Source of the DNA: Thermoanaerobaculia bacterium
Lineage (GTDB): Bacteria > Acidobacteriota > Thermoanaerobaculia > Multivoradales > Multivoraceae
Assembly: GCA_022823665.1 (NCBI GenBank)
Contig: JAJEHN010000023.1
Coordinates: forward strand, 19,774 to 83,773
Length of the DNA stretch: 64,000 nt
Reading direction: 5' to 3'
Part shown: positions 16,265 to 25,013 of the stretch, in pieces
Numbering within the stretch: position 1 is the stretch's first letter
Layout: each line of letters starts with the position of its first letter
Notes under the pieces: model-generated
What the model was told of the DNA's origin: nothing
What the model saw: only the letters and a program-made list of their open reading frames with translations
Databases searched by the model: none
Translations under genes and position numbers: made by a program

Positions 16265-17698
16265 ATGTGGCTCCGTGAACACGCGCTGATCCTCGTCCTG
16301 TTCGCCCTGTACACGGGCGTACTGGTTCACCACGCGCTGATCGGTCAGCGCCGGACGCGCGATCTGGCCGACTTCCTGGTCGGCGGCCGCTCGCTCGGAG
16401 GCATCATCCTCGGCGTCTCCTTCTTCGCCACCTACGCCAGCACGAACAGCTTCATCGGCTTCGCCGGCAGGGCCTACGCCTCGGGCATCGCCTGGCTCCT
16501 GATCATCCCGACCGCGGTCGTCCTCTCCTTCGTCGCCTGGGCATGGCTGGCGCCGCGCCTGCGCGGGGTGACCGAGACCCTCGGTTCGGTGACCATCCCG
16601 GACTACATCGGCTTCCGCTTCAACAGCCGGCCGGCCCGCTTCGCCGCCGCCGTGATCGTCATCTTCTCCAGCTTCCTCTACATGACCGCGGTGTTCAAGG
16701 GCATCGGCTCATTGCTGGTCGAACTCCTCGACCTGAGCTACGGCCTGGCGCTCTTCGTCGTCGTCCTGATCGTCTGCCTGTACACGATGATCGGCGGCTT
16801 CCACTCGGTGGCGCGGACCGACTTCGTCCAGGGCATGCTGATGACGATGGCCGCGTTGCTGATGTTCTTCCTCATCACCCGGGCCGCAGGCGGCATCGGC
16901 CGCCTGGCTGACCTGGCCCAGATCGACGACGGCTCGCTCGCCCGCTGGGATACCGCGCAGCCGCTGGGGATGCTGATCGGAGTCGTCTTCGCTTCGACCG
17001 TCAAGCTGATCGTCGAACCGCGCCAGCTCTCGCGCTTCTACGCACTGGAAACCGAGACCGCAGCCAGGAGCGGCCTCGTCGTGTCGACCCTGAGCTTTCT
17101 GATCGTGTTCAGCCTGCTGGCGCCGCTCGGGCTCTACGCCCACTTCGTCGTCGGTCAGGGCGTCGCGGACACCGACCAGGTCATCCCGATGATGCTCAGC
17201 GACCCGGCCATCTTCCCGCCGGTCGTGCAGGCCCTGCTGTTCCTCGCCCTGGTCTCCGCCGCCATGTCCTCACTCGACAGCGTCCTCCTCGTCATGGCGT
17301 CGACTTTCCAGCGCGACCTGCTCGGCCTGCTGGTTCCGGCCGACGACCGTCACGCCGTCCGCAACACGCGCGTCTGCGTCGTGCTGTTCGCCGCGATCAC
17401 GGCGATTCTCGCCATCGACCCGCCCGGCGGCATCGTCGAGTTGACGTCGTTCTCCGGCGCCCTCTACGCTGCCTGCTTCCTGCCCTCTCTCGCCCTGGGC
17501 CTCACCTGGCGCCGCGGCAACGGCGCCGCTGCCCTCTGGTCCTTCGCCGCCGGCGGCGCGACGCTGGGACTGTGGATGCTCCTCGACATCCAGGGCATGC
17601 ACGCAGTGTTCCCGGCGATGGCGATCTCGTTTGCCGCCTACTGCGTCGCGGCCTTGATGGCGCCGGAGGCGAAGGCGGCGAAGGGGCTGTTCGGTTAA
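16265..17698 (+). CDS. Sodium/solute symporter, SSS family
   Basis: This 477-residue inner-membrane protein has about 13 predicted helices. SSS hallmarks are FLVGGRSLGGIILGVSFFAT in helix 1, TIPDYIGFRF, TMIGGFHSVARTDFVQG (the Na+/solute signature region) and SAAMSSLDSVLLVMAS. It should couple sodium influx to uptake of a small organic solute. Being 59 bases behind the Rieske oxygenase, it probably imports that enzyme's substrate, perhaps a betaine or other methylated amine (inference). Confidence 0.9.
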   Translation: MWLREHALILVLFALYTGVLVHHALIGQRRTRDLADFLVGGRSLGGIILGVSFFATYASTNSFIGFAGRAYASGIAWLLIIPTAVVLSFVAWAWLAPRLRGVTETLGSVTIPDYIGFRFNSRPARFAAAVIVIFSSFLYMTAVFKGIGSLLVELLDLSYGLALFVVVLIVCLYTMIGGFHSVARTDFVQGMLMTMAALLMFFLITRAAGGIGRLADLAQIDDGSLARWDTAQPLGMLIGVVFASTVKLIVEPRQLSRFYALETETAARSGLVVSTLSFLIVFSLLAPLGLYAHFVVGQGVADTDQVIPMMLSDPAIFPPVVQALLFLALVSAAMSSLDSVLLVMASTFQRDLLGLLVPADDRHAVRNTRVCVVLFAAITAILAIDPPGGIVELTSFSGALYAACFLPSLALGLTWRRGNGAAALWSFAAGGATLGLWMLLDIQGMHAVFPAMAISFAAYCVAALMAPEAKAAKGLFG

Positions 17699-17749
17699 CG
17701 GCCCGCAGAGGCCTCGTAGCAGCTCGCCCTGTGCCGATCCGATCCTCCG

Positions 17750-18487
17750 ATGAGCCAGTCGACCCTGAATCCGCTCGGCCAGCCCGTCGGCCGCGCGCTC
17801 GGCGGCTGGACCGCCCCGCCGCCTCCCTCCCGCGGTTCGCTGGTTGGACGCCATTGTCGCGTTGAGCCCCTCGATCCCGCTCGCCACACCGGAGACCTGT
17901 ACGAAGCCACCGCAGCCGACACTGAAGGCCGCATCTGGACCTACCTCAACTACGGTCCGTTCGGCTCACCCGCCGAACTCCGGTCATGGGCCGAAGCCGC
18001 GGCAGCAAGCGAAGATCCACTCTTCTTCGCCATCGTGGACGAAGCGGACGGAGGCGCGGCCGGCGTTGCGTCGTATCTGCGGATCGCGCCCGCCGTGGGC
18101 TCGATCGAGGTCGGGAGCATCTGCTATCCACCCCGTCTGCAGCGGACCACGGCCGCCACGGAGGCGATGGTCCTGATGATGCGCTACGCCTTCGAGCTCG
18201 GCTACCGGCGCTACGAATGGAAGTGCGACGCCCTGAACGCACCTTCCATCGCCGCCGCCGAACGTCTGGGCTTCACCTTCGAAGGCGTGTTCCGGCAAGC
18301 CACGATCTTCCGGGAGCGGAACCGCGACACGGCCTGGTTCGCGATCATCGACCGGGACTGGAAGCAACTGGAATCCTGCTATGAGCGCTGGCTCGCGCCC
18401 GGCAACTTCGACATCGCCGGGGCGCAGAGAGAGTCGCTCTCGACACTTACCGCCCCCTTCGTCCGCCGGCGCTTTGCGTGCTGGTGA
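17750..18487 (+). CDS. GNAT N-acetyltransferase, RimJ/RimL-like
   Basis: The 245-residue cytosolic protein has the GNAT fold: an N-terminal strand/helix (VGRHCRVEPLDPARH), then IEVGSICYPPRLQRTTAATEAM, where the acetyl-CoA-binding loop lies. NAPSIAAAERLGFTFEGVFR follows, typical of RimJ/RimL and spermidine-type acetyltransferases. The substrate may be a protein N-terminus or a small amine. It stands alone on the plus strand, convergent with rsgA. The ribosome site is weak. Confidence 0.85.
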   Translation: MSQSTLNPLGQPVGRALGGWTAPPPPSRGSLVGRHCRVEPLDPARHTGDLYEATAADTEGRIWTYLNYGPFGSPAELRSWAEAAAASEDPLFFAIVDEADGGAAGVASYLRIAPAVGSIEVGSICYPPRLQRTTAATEAMVLMMRYAFELGYRRYEWKCDALNAPSIAAAERLGFTFEGVFRQATIFRERNRDTAWFAIIDRDWKQLESCYERWLAPGNFDIAGAQRESLSTLTAPFVRRRFACW

Positions 18488-18557
18488 CCGGGGCAGGCGG
18501 CGAAGGTCAGCCTGAACAGCCGGGGACCCGAACCTCCCGCACACCGACTGGCGCGGC

Positions 18558-19649
18558 CTACGTCCGCCGGTTCTTCTTCGCCCGCTGGACCGACTTGTAG
18601 TACGCGCCCAGCCGGCGGTCCTCGGCACGGCGGGACGCTTCGTCGCGGCGCTGCTCGAGCCGGCGCTGTTCTTCCCGGAGGTCGTTGTAGTTGCGCAGCC
18701 GGGCCGGATCCAGAGAGCCGTCCCGGATCGCCGCCCGAACGGCGCAGCCGGGCTCCTCTCCATGGCCGCAGTCCCGGAAGCGGCAATCGAGAGCGACTCC
18801 CTCGATGTCGTCGAAGGTCTCCTCCAGGCTGCTCTCGTCGTCGGCCCAGAGCTGGAGCTCGCGAATTCCCGGATTGTCGATCAGCAGACCGCCGCCGGGC
18901 AACTGGACGAGGCGCCGGTGCGTCGTCGTGTGACGGCCGCGGTCGTCACCTTCGCGCACCGGCGCGGTGCGCATCACTTCCTCGCCGCTCAGGCCGTTGA
19001 GCAGGGTCGACTTGCCCGCGCCCGAGGAGCCGAGCATGGCCACGGTGCGGCCCGGGGCAAGGTGAAGCGCGAGCGGTTCCAGGTCCTGCTTCGCCAGCGC
19101 ATTGACCGCGACGACGGTCGCTCCCGGCGACGCTTCCGCTGCCCGCTCCCGCATCGCGTCCGGATCGGCCGCGAGGTCCGCCTTGGTCAGCACGACGACC
19201 GGTTCGGCGCCGCTTTCCGTGACCATGGCGACGAAGCGCTCCAGGCGGCGAACGTTGAAGTCGCCGTCCATGCCCATCACCAGGAAGACCGTGTCGACGT
19301 TCGCGGCCACGACCTGCTCCTCGGTGCGGGCGCCGGCCGCCTTTCGCGAGAGCCGGCTGCGACGGTCGAGCACGTGGACGATCCGTGGATCGACGCCCGG
19401 CACGGACGACGTCTCGACCACGACCCAGTCGCCGACCGCGGGGCCACCGGGAACGGCGCGGCGCGCGCGCTTCAGCAGCCGGGCCGACACCTCGCCCTCC
19501 GCGGCCACGACCTGGTAGACGCCGCGCGCTATCGACACGACGCGCGCCGGAACCAGCGGCCCTGGAAACGCCGCCCGCTCGACGAAGCGCGCGTAGGAGT
19601 CGGCGAAGTCGGGCCTCCAACCCCACGCGTTGAGGACTGGGTCGGTCAA
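18558..19649 (-). CDS. rsgA: Ribosome small-subunit GTPase RsgA
   Basis: This 363-residue GTPase has the circularly permuted order of the family. An OB domain is at about 30-100, then G4 TKAD (155-158), G1 GSSGAGKST (about 207-215) and G3 DNPG (258-261). The zinc site is C-x4-C-x-H-x5-C in CRFRDCGHGEEPGC (C289, C294, H296, C302), with a basic C-terminal helix. RsgA checks late maturation of the 30S subunit. I chose the TTG at 19649 (GGAAGG about 10 bases upstream), because the sequence then starts TDPVLNAWGWRPDF as in relatives. Starts further up would run into the ABC permease gene. It is the last gene behind the peptide-type transporter genes. Confidence 0.94.
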   Translation of the reverse strand: MTDPVLNAWGWRPDFADSYARFVERAAFPGPLVPARVVSIARGVYQVVAAEGEVSARLLKRARRAVPGGPAVGDWVVVETSSVPGVDPRIVHVLDRRSRLSRKAAGARTEEQVVAANVDTVFLVMGMDGDFNVRRLERFVAMVTESGAEPVVVLTKADLAADPDAMRERAAEASPGATVVAVNALAKQDLEPLALHLAPGRTVAMLGSSGAGKSTLLNGLSGEEVMRTAPVREGDDRGRHTTTHRRLVQLPGGGLLIDNPGIRELQLWADDESSLEETFDDIEGVALDCRFRDCGHGEEPGCAVRAAIRDGSLDPARLRNYNDLREEQRRLEQRRDEASRRAEDRRLGAYYKSVQRAKKNRRT

Positions 19650-19677
19650 GGGTCCAGGTCCTTCCGAGAAAGCGCCA

Positions 19678-20529
19678 CTACGTGATCCGCCTCTTCGGAT
19701 CGAACGTGTCCCGCAGCCAGTCGCCGAGCAGGTTGGACGCCAGACACGAAGCCATGATCGCAATCCCCGGCATCGTGATCAGCCACCACGCGACCTCGAT
19801 GAAGTTCCGACCGTCCGCCAGCATGCCGCCCCACGACACCTGGGGCGGCTGAATGCCGAGCCCAAGGAAGCTCAAGCCCGCTTCGAAGACGATCACGCTG
19901 CCGAACTGGAGCGTCGCCAGCACGAGCAGCGTGTTCAGGACGTTCGGGGTCAGGTGGCGGATCAGGATCATCGGACTCGAGACACCCGACACCCTGGCCA
20001 CGGTGATGAAGTCCCGCTCGCGCAGGCTGAGCACCTCGCCGCGCACGATCCGCGCATACCAGGTCCAGTAGGTCAGGACGATGATCGTGATCACCATGCC
20101 CTCACCCGGCGGCAACACGGCCGCGAACAGCATGGCGAGCGGGATCGCCGGGATCGACATCTGGATATCGATCAACCGCGAAATCACGGCGTCGACGATC
20201 CCACCGAAGTAGCCCGCCGAGATCCCCAGCGCGGCGCCGATGCCGCCGGAGAGAGCGATGGCGTAGATCGCCACCGTCACCGAGACGCGGGCGCCGGCGA
20301 TGATCCGGCTCAGGATGTCGCGCCCCAGCATGTCCGTTCCGAGCGGGTGGTCGAGGCTGCCGCCGGTCCGCCAGAACGGCGGCGTCATCGACTCGGCGAG
20401 CGCGATCTCGGAGGCCTCGTGAGGCGCGAACCACGGCCCCGCCACGGCGCAGAGCAGGACCAGGCCGAGCACCGCGCAGGAAACGACGGGCATCCGCCGC
20501 TTGGGAATGGCGGCATGCCGCTCAGCCAT
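19678..20529 (-). CDS. ABC transporter permease, DppC/OppC type
   Basis: This 283-residue inner-membrane permease has an N-terminal helix and then five more. HPLGTDMLGRDILSRIIAGAR is the standard DppC opening, and the EAA loop YARIVRGEVLSLRERDFITVARVSG contacts the ATPase. It forms the import channel for peptides, nickel or oligosaccharides with the preceding DppB-like protein; the genes overlap by 8 bases. No ATP-binding subunit follows: the next gene is rsgA. Confidence 0.92.
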   Translation of the reverse strand: MAERHAAIPKRRMPVVSCAVLGLVLLCAVAGPWFAPHEASEIALAESMTPPFWRTGGSLDHPLGTDMLGRDILSRIIAGARVSVTVAIYAIALSGGIGAALGISAGYFGGIVDAVISRLIDIQMSIPAIPLAMLFAAVLPPGEGMVITIIVLTYWTWYARIVRGEVLSLRERDFITVARVSGVSSPMILIRHLTPNVLNTLLVLATLQFGSVIVFEAGLSFLGLGIQPPQVSWGGMLADGRNFIEVAWWLITMPGIAIMASCLASNLLGDWLRDTFDPKRRIT

Positions 20530-21439
20530 GGCGGATCCTCGGATCGATCAGCCCGTAGCTCAGGTCGACGAGGAGGTTCACGACGACGAAGATGACCGCC
20601 GACAGCACGACCCCGGCCTGCACGACCGGAAAGTCGCGCGCGAAGACGGCGTCGACCACGGTGCGGCCGACGCCCGGCCAGGCGAACACGACCTCGATGA
20701 CGAACGCGCCGCCGAGCATGTTCGCGAAGTAGACGCCGATCATCGTCGCCAGCGGCACGGCGGCGTTGCGCAGGGCATACCGCCAGATGACGGTGCGTTC
20801 CGGCAGCCCCATCACCCGGCCGGTGCGGATGTAGTCGCTGTCCAGGATGTCCAGCATGGACGAGCGCAGCGTGCGCGTCATCGCCGCCACCGGGTACCAG
20901 CCGAGAGCGATCGCCGGCAGGACGAGGTGAAGCGGTCCCTCGCGGCCGAACGCCGGCAGCCATTGAAGCCTGACCGCCAGGTACAGGATGAGCAGCAGGC
21001 CGACCCAGAAGCCCGGCATCGCCTGGCCGAGCAGAGCCAGCACCTTTGCCAGACGGTCGACCCAGCGGCCTCGGTAGACCGCCGACAACACACCCAGGGG
21101 CACGGCCAGGAGAAGCGCGAAGACGAGCCCGGCCAGCGCCAACTCGAGCGTCGCCGGCAAACGCTCCAGCAGAAGCGGCATCGCCGGCGCCTGCCACTGA
21201 TAGGACTCGCCGAAGTCGCCGCTGAACGCGTCGCGCAGGAAGACGACGAACTGGACCGGCAGGGGCCGGTCGAGCCCCAGGGCCTCGCGCATCGCCGCGA
21301 AGTCCTCCTCCGAAGCGTCCATCGGCAGCAGCAGGGCGACCGGGTCGCCGGCCAGGCGTTGCGCAACGAAGACGATCAGGAGCGCGCCGAGCACCGCCAC
21401 CGCGCCCTGCCAGAGACGGCGGATCAGGTAGGCGCGCAT
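20522..21439 (-). CDS. ABC transporter permease, DppB/OppB type
   Basis: The 305-residue permease starts YLIRRLWQGAVAVLGALLIV and has six predicted helices. The large periplasmic loop is typical of DppB (LGLDRPLPVQFVVFLRDAFSGDFGESY). The EAA motif region is MTRTLRSSMLDILDSDYIRTGRVMG. It pairs with the DppC-like permease downstream. The ATG follows the binding-protein stop by 13 bases, so the three genes form one operon. Confidence 0.93.
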   Translation of the reverse strand: MRAYLIRRLWQGAVAVLGALLIVFVAQRLAGDPVALLLPMDASEEDFAAMREALGLDRPLPVQFVVFLRDAFSGDFGESYQWQAPAMPLLLERLPATLELALAGLVFALLLAVPLGVLSAVYRGRWVDRLAKVLALLGQAMPGFWVGLLLILYLAVRLQWLPAFGREGPLHLVLPAIALGWYPVAAMTRTLRSSMLDILDSDYIRTGRVMGLPERTVIWRYALRNAAVPLATMIGVYFANMLGGAFVIEVVFAWPGVGRTVVDAVFARDFPVVQAGVVLSAVIFVVVNLLVDLSYGLIDPRIRHG

Positions 21440-21452
21440 CGCTCCGCCGCGC

Positions 21453-23036
21453 TCAGCGAGACGGCGAGTCGGCCGCCAGGCCGATGTCCCGCATCATTCG
21501 CCAATTGGCCTGGGGCCAGGGCACGAAGCGCAGCGTGTCGCGCCAGGCCAGGGTCACGAGCGGCCGGTAGGTCGGCACACCGCCGGCCACGCGTTCGTGC
21601 TTGAGCCGGGCAAGTTCCCGGATCAGCGCCTCCTTCGCCTCCGGGTCGACCGTCACCCGGAGCGTCTCGACCATCTCGTCCAGTTCCGCGTCGTCGTGGT
21701 ACGAGTACCAGCCCCAACCGTCGCCATAGGAATGGAGGTGGCCGCCCCAGGGGTCGGTCGGATCGCCGAGAGCGCCGTGGCCCCACATCCAGCTCGCGAT
21801 GCCGTCCATCTCCGGGCGGGCGTCCCGCCGGCCGAGGTTGATCCAGGCGCCGTACTCGAGCTGGACGATCCGGCAGCGGATGCCCGCCGCGGTCAGGTAG
21901 GCGAACATCGCCTCGCCCACTTCCTTGAGGTACGGCTCGCGCGGCGTCGTCAGGTTGTAGCAGTTCACGTTGATGCCGCGGCCGTAGCCGGCCTGCCGCA
22001 GCAGCTCGCGGGATCGGCCCGGGTCGAAGACGTACGGCTCGAGCGCCGGGTCGTGCCCAGGCGCCCCCGGCGTCACCTGGACCGTCCGGATGCCCTGGCC
22101 ATGGAGGATGTACCGGATGATCGCGTCGAAGTCGATCGCGTGCGCCACCGCCCGGCGCACCCGGACATCGCCCAGCGGACTTCTCGGGTCGAGAGCGTTC
22201 AACGCGAGGAACAGGTTGTTGCTCGTCGGCAGCGAGGCGACCTTCACGCCGGGCGTCCGCTCGAAGTCCACGACCTGGGCAGGGGGCACCGCGTCGATCC
22301 AGTCGACCGCGCCGGTCTTGAAGGCGGCGACCCGGGTCGTGTCCTCGGGGATGATCTTGATCGTCAGTCGTCGGATTCCCGGCAAGGAGTCGGGGTCCCA
22401 GTAGTCGTCGAACCGCTCGACGACGATCTCCTCGCGCACACTGCGGGACACGAACTTCCAGGGCCCGGTGCCGATCGGATGCGCCTGCACGCCTTCGTTC
22501 CCGACCTCCTCGTAGTAGCGGCGCGGGATGGCCCAGAGATCGAGGTTGAGCGGCAGCAGCGCCGAGTCCGGCAGACCCTTGAAGACGATCTCCAGCTCGT
22601 AGTCGCCGAGCACGCAGACATCCGCCACGTGCCGCCAGCGCCCGGCCTGCCGCGACAGGCCCGGATCCCGCTGGCGGAGATAGCAGTACCGCAGGTCGTG
22701 CGCCGTCAGTTCGTCGCCGTTGTGGAACCGGACGCCCCGCCGCAACTCGACGCCGATCAGCCAGACCCCGTCGCGCTCGAACAGCCGCCAGGACTCGGCC
22801 AGCCAGTTCCGCTGCCTGAGATCCGGCCCCGCCGCCAGCAACTGCTCGTAGAACAGCGCCATGAAGTACTGGTCGACGCCGGCCGAGGTGCGTGTGGGGT
22901 CGATCTGGGTCGGCTCGGCGGCGAAGGCGACCACGACGTGGGCGTCTTCGCTTGCCGCGACGCCATCCTGGGCCGCGAGCGGTAGCGGCAGCAGACAGGC
23001 CGCGCCCAGAGCCGCCACTACAACTCCACGCCGCAT
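21453..23036 (-). CDS. ABC transporter substrate-binding protein, family 5 (peptide type)
   Basis: The mature protein follows a signal peptide (RRGVVVAALGAACLLPLPLAAQ) if the ATG at 23036 is used; an upstream in-frame start at 23090 adds 18 residues unlike a signal. Family-5 marks are QIDPTRTSAGVDQYFMALFYE, LRRGVRFHNGDELTAHDLRY and DVRVRRAVAHAIDFDAII. It is 527 residues long, usual for DppA/OppA proteins, and should capture a ligand in the periplasm for the two permeases that follow. The ligand (peptide, glycan, metal chelate) is not predictable. The ribosome site is poor. Confidence 0.9.
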   Translation of the reverse strand: MRRGVVVAALGAACLLPLPLAAQDGVAASEDAHVVVAFAAEPTQIDPTRTSAGVDQYFMALFYEQLLAAGPDLRQRNWLAESWRLFERDGVWLIGVELRRGVRFHNGDELTAHDLRYCYLRQRDPGLSRQAGRWRHVADVCVLGDYELEIVFKGLPDSALLPLNLDLWAIPRRYYEEVGNEGVQAHPIGTGPWKFVSRSVREEIVVERFDDYWDPDSLPGIRRLTIKIIPEDTTRVAAFKTGAVDWIDAVPPAQVVDFERTPGVKVASLPTSNNLFLALNALDPRSPLGDVRVRRAVAHAIDFDAIIRYILHGQGIRTVQVTPGAPGHDPALEPYVFDPGRSRELLRQAGYGRGINVNCYNLTTPREPYLKEVGEAMFAYLTAAGIRCRIVQLEYGAWINLGRRDARPEMDGIASWMWGHGALGDPTDPWGGHLHSYGDGWGWYSYHDDAELDEMVETLRVTVDPEAKEALIRELARLKHERVAGGVPTYRPLVTLAWRDTLRFVPWPQANWRMMRDIGLAADSPSR

Positions 23037-23120
23037 GGGAGGGAACCTACCGTAAGCAGGAGAGGACCCGCAGACACCCAGCGTCGCCACGACGCCGATC
23101 TACAGGCGCCGCGACCGGCC

Positions 23121-23543
23121 CTACTCCGACCAGGGATTCAAGAGCGGCACATCCATCAGCGAGAAGTCGCGGACGTTCCGCGTCACAACCGTCATCCCGT
23201 GCCGACGAGCGACCGCCGCAATCTGCGCGTCGACGGCCGGAAGCCGCAGTCCCGCCTGATCTCCGGCTGCCAGCAGGTCGCCCCAGATCACCGCCGCCTC
23301 TTTGTCGAAGGGCAGAATGCGACCCTTGAACTGCCTGGCGAGGTCGTCGCGAATCCAGGTCTCGAGAACGCGCCTCCTGCCCTCATCCGGGTGCTTGCGC
23401 GCACCGCGCACCAGTTCACCCAACGTGAGCGTGGAAAAGTAGACATCCGCCGCCCGATGCTCAAGGAACCAGACCACCACCCGCGGTTCGGGGCGAGCCT
23501 TCATGCCCTCGCTGACGACGTTGGTGTCGAGGAGGTAGGTCAC
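23121..23543 (-). CDS. PIN-domain toxin, VapC/FitB-like
   Basis: This 140-residue PIN ribonuclease shows the acidic active-site residues. LLDTNVVSE gives the first Asp, TLTLGELVRG the Glu and LPAVDAQIAAVARRHG the middle Asp. VVTRNVRDF closes the site. It resembles FitB more than classic VapC. The GTG start overlaps the antitoxin stop (GTGA), the usual toxin-after-antitoxin order. It would cut RNA when its antitoxin is degraded; the RNA target is unknown. Confidence 0.93.
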   Translation of the reverse strand: MTYLLDTNVVSEGMKARPEPRVVVWFLEHRAADVYFSTLTLGELVRGARKHPDEGRRRVLETWIRDDLARQFKGRILPFDKEAAVIWGDLLAAGDQAGLRLPAVDAQIAAVARRHGMTVVTRNVRDFSLMDVPLLNPWSE

Positions 23544-23860
23544 TCCAGGTCGATCACGCGCCCGGTGGAGCGATCCCGTTCAATGTCCAACTCGAAGCAA
23601 CCCAGCGGCGACGAACGGAGGAAAGCCACCAGTTCTCTTCCGGTTTGCGCCTGTGGTGGCACGATCGAGGCTGCAATCCGGCTGCGCAACGCCTCTGCGG
23701 TCCGGCCGCCGCTCCTGAGCGTGCGCGCCACTTCGCGGACGAGCGCCGCGTCCTCGTCCGGCACCGTCACTTCGACCCTTCTCGATCCTTCCGCGATCGC
23801 TTTCCGCCGGTGGCGCCTCACCCGCTCGCTCGACGTGTCTTTCTTCGCAGGGTCCGCCAT
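23540..23860 (-). CDS. Antitoxin of the PIN toxin
   Basis: This 106-residue protein has a basic N-terminal part with a short strand VEVTVPDEDAALVREVARTL, fitting a ribbon-helix-helix-like DNA-binding dimer. Its C-terminal tail LELDIERDRSTGRVIDLE-like pattern (residues about 93-106, ELDIERDRSTGRVIDLE) is typical of antitoxin segments that wrap a PIN toxin. It should neutralise the toxin encoded directly behind it and repress the pair. A palindrome overlaps its ribosome site. The family assignment (VapB, FitA or other) is uncertain. Confidence 0.78.
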   Translation of the reverse strand: MADPAKKDTSSERVRRHRRKAIAEGSRRVEVTVPDEDAALVREVARTLRSGGRTAEALRSRIAASIVPPQAQTGRELVAFLRSSPLGCFELDIERDRSTGRVIDLE

Positions 23861-23868
23861 ACGATTCT

Positions 23869-23884
23869 CCGGTAACGTTTCCGG
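23869..23884. promoter_or_regulatory. Operator-like palindrome upstream of the toxin-antitoxin pair
   Basis: CCGGTAACGTTTCCGG reads the same on both strands at 14 of 16 positions, centred on AACGTT. It ends 8 bases before the antitoxin ATG and includes the GGAG ribosome site on the minus strand. Autorepression by the antitoxin-toxin complex at such a site is usual for these families. Confidence 0.5.
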
Positions 23885-24042
23885 GAAAGTAGCCCAGCCT
23901 CGACAGACACGTCAAGCCGCCCAACGGGTCACAAGCCGCAGCGTGCTAGCTTTCGGGACGGCGCAGCTTCCAAGTGCCCCTTGCGGGCAGCTCTCGTATC
24001 TGCCCGGGGAAGGTGCGCCACTGCCTTGGTAGCGAAGCCGGG

Positions 24043-24057
24043 TCACCGCAGCGGTGA
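24043..24057. promoter_or_regulatory. Short perfect inverted repeat upstream of the GFA gene
   Basis: TCACCGC-A-GCGGTGA is a perfect 7-base inverted repeat with a one-base centre, about 108 bases before the chosen GFA start. It could be a regulator site, but in such G+C-rich DNA it may be chance. Confidence 0.25.
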
Positions 24058-24164
24058 ACGGAGCACGCTCGCAGGCTCCGACCCCGGCTCTCGCCGACAA
24101 GGCGGACACGCACCACCACGACCAGTTCACCGGACACCGACCTGACGGTACGGAGAGTCGAGCC

Positions 24165-25013
24165 ATGCTCACGGGCGCCTGTCTTTGCGGTGATGTGGGG
24201 TTCGAGGTCGACGGCGATCTCATCGAGATCGCCCACTGCCACTGCTCGGCGTGCAGGAAGTTCCACGGTTCGGCCTACGCCACCTTCGGCGCGGTCGACC
24301 CGAAGTTCTTCCGCTGGACGCGCGGCGAGGAGAAGATCGCGCACCACCAGTCGTCGGAGCACGGCTTCCGGCACTTCTGCCCCCGCTGCGGTTCGGCGGT
24401 TCCGGCGAACCCGGAGGGCGGGCCGATCGCCCTGGCCACCATGGGCAGCGTCGCCGAGGACCCGAACATCCGGCCCGCGGTTCACATCTTCGCCGGGTCG
24501 AAGGCGCCGTGGCACACGATCGTCGACGATCTGCCCCGGCACGAGGAGTATCCGCCCGAATGGGGCGCTCCGTCCGGAATAGACCGACCCGTTCGGGAGG
24601 CCGAAACTCCGGGCGCCACGCCGGGCAGCTGCCTCTGCGGCGAGGTGCGATACGAGTACGACGGCCCACCGGAGCGGATGGTCAACTGCCACTGCTCCCG
24701 GTGCCGCCGACAGACCAGCGGCGCCTACGGCACGTTCGTCTTCGTCGCGGAGGACGCCTTCCGCTGGCTGACCGGCAGCGACTCGATCGTCGACTACAAG
24801 ATGCCGGAAGCGGACATCAAGGGCAGCGCGTTCTGCCGACACTGCGGCAGCCTCGTGCCCCGGCTCCGCGACCCCGGCGGGATGCAGATCCCGGCCGGCG
24901 GACTCGACGCCGACCCGGGCGTCAAGCCAGCGGTGAACATCTTCACGGGTTCCAAGGCGCCGTGGAGCGCTCTCGACGAGAGCATCCCCTGCTTCGCCGG
25001 GTACCCCGAGTAG
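24165..25013 (+). CDS. Tandem GFA/CENP-V-domain protein
   Basis: With the ATG at 24165 (GGAG 9 bases upstream) the protein has 282 residues and two GFA domains of similar size. The first has CLCGDV, HCHCSACRKF and FCPRCGSAVP. The second has CLCGEV, NCHCSRCRRQTSGAYGTF and FCRHCGSLVP. Each domain thus keeps the cysteines that bind zinc in glutathione-dependent formaldehyde-activating enzyme relatives. Most members have one domain, so this is an internal duplication. Activity on formaldehyde adducts is disputed for the family, and the real substrate here is unknown. Confidence 0.85.
   Translation: MLTGACLCGDVGFEVDGDLIEIAHCHCSACRKFHGSAYATFGAVDPKFFRWTRGEEKIAHHQSSEHGFRHFCPRCGSAVPANPEGGPIALATMGSVAEDPNIRPAVHIFAGSKAPWHTIVDDLPRHEEYPPEWGAPSGIDRPVREAETPGATPGSCLCGEVRYEYDGPPERMVNCHCSRCRRQTSGAYGTFVFVAEDAFRWLTGSDSIVDYKMPEADIKGSAFCRHCGSLVPRLRDPGGMQIPAGGLDADPGVKPAVNIFTGSKAPWSALDESIPCFAGYPE

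Larger units (their letters stand above)
23861..24164. other. Intergenic region between toxin-antitoxin pair and GFA gene
   Basis: This is the longest gene-free stretch in the window (304 bases). It holds the toxin-antitoxin operator near its left end and one short inverted repeat at 24043-24057. An in-frame ATG at 24054 would extend the GFA gene, but the added 37 residues show no domain. I see no RNA gene or further coding sequence. Confidence 0.6.
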
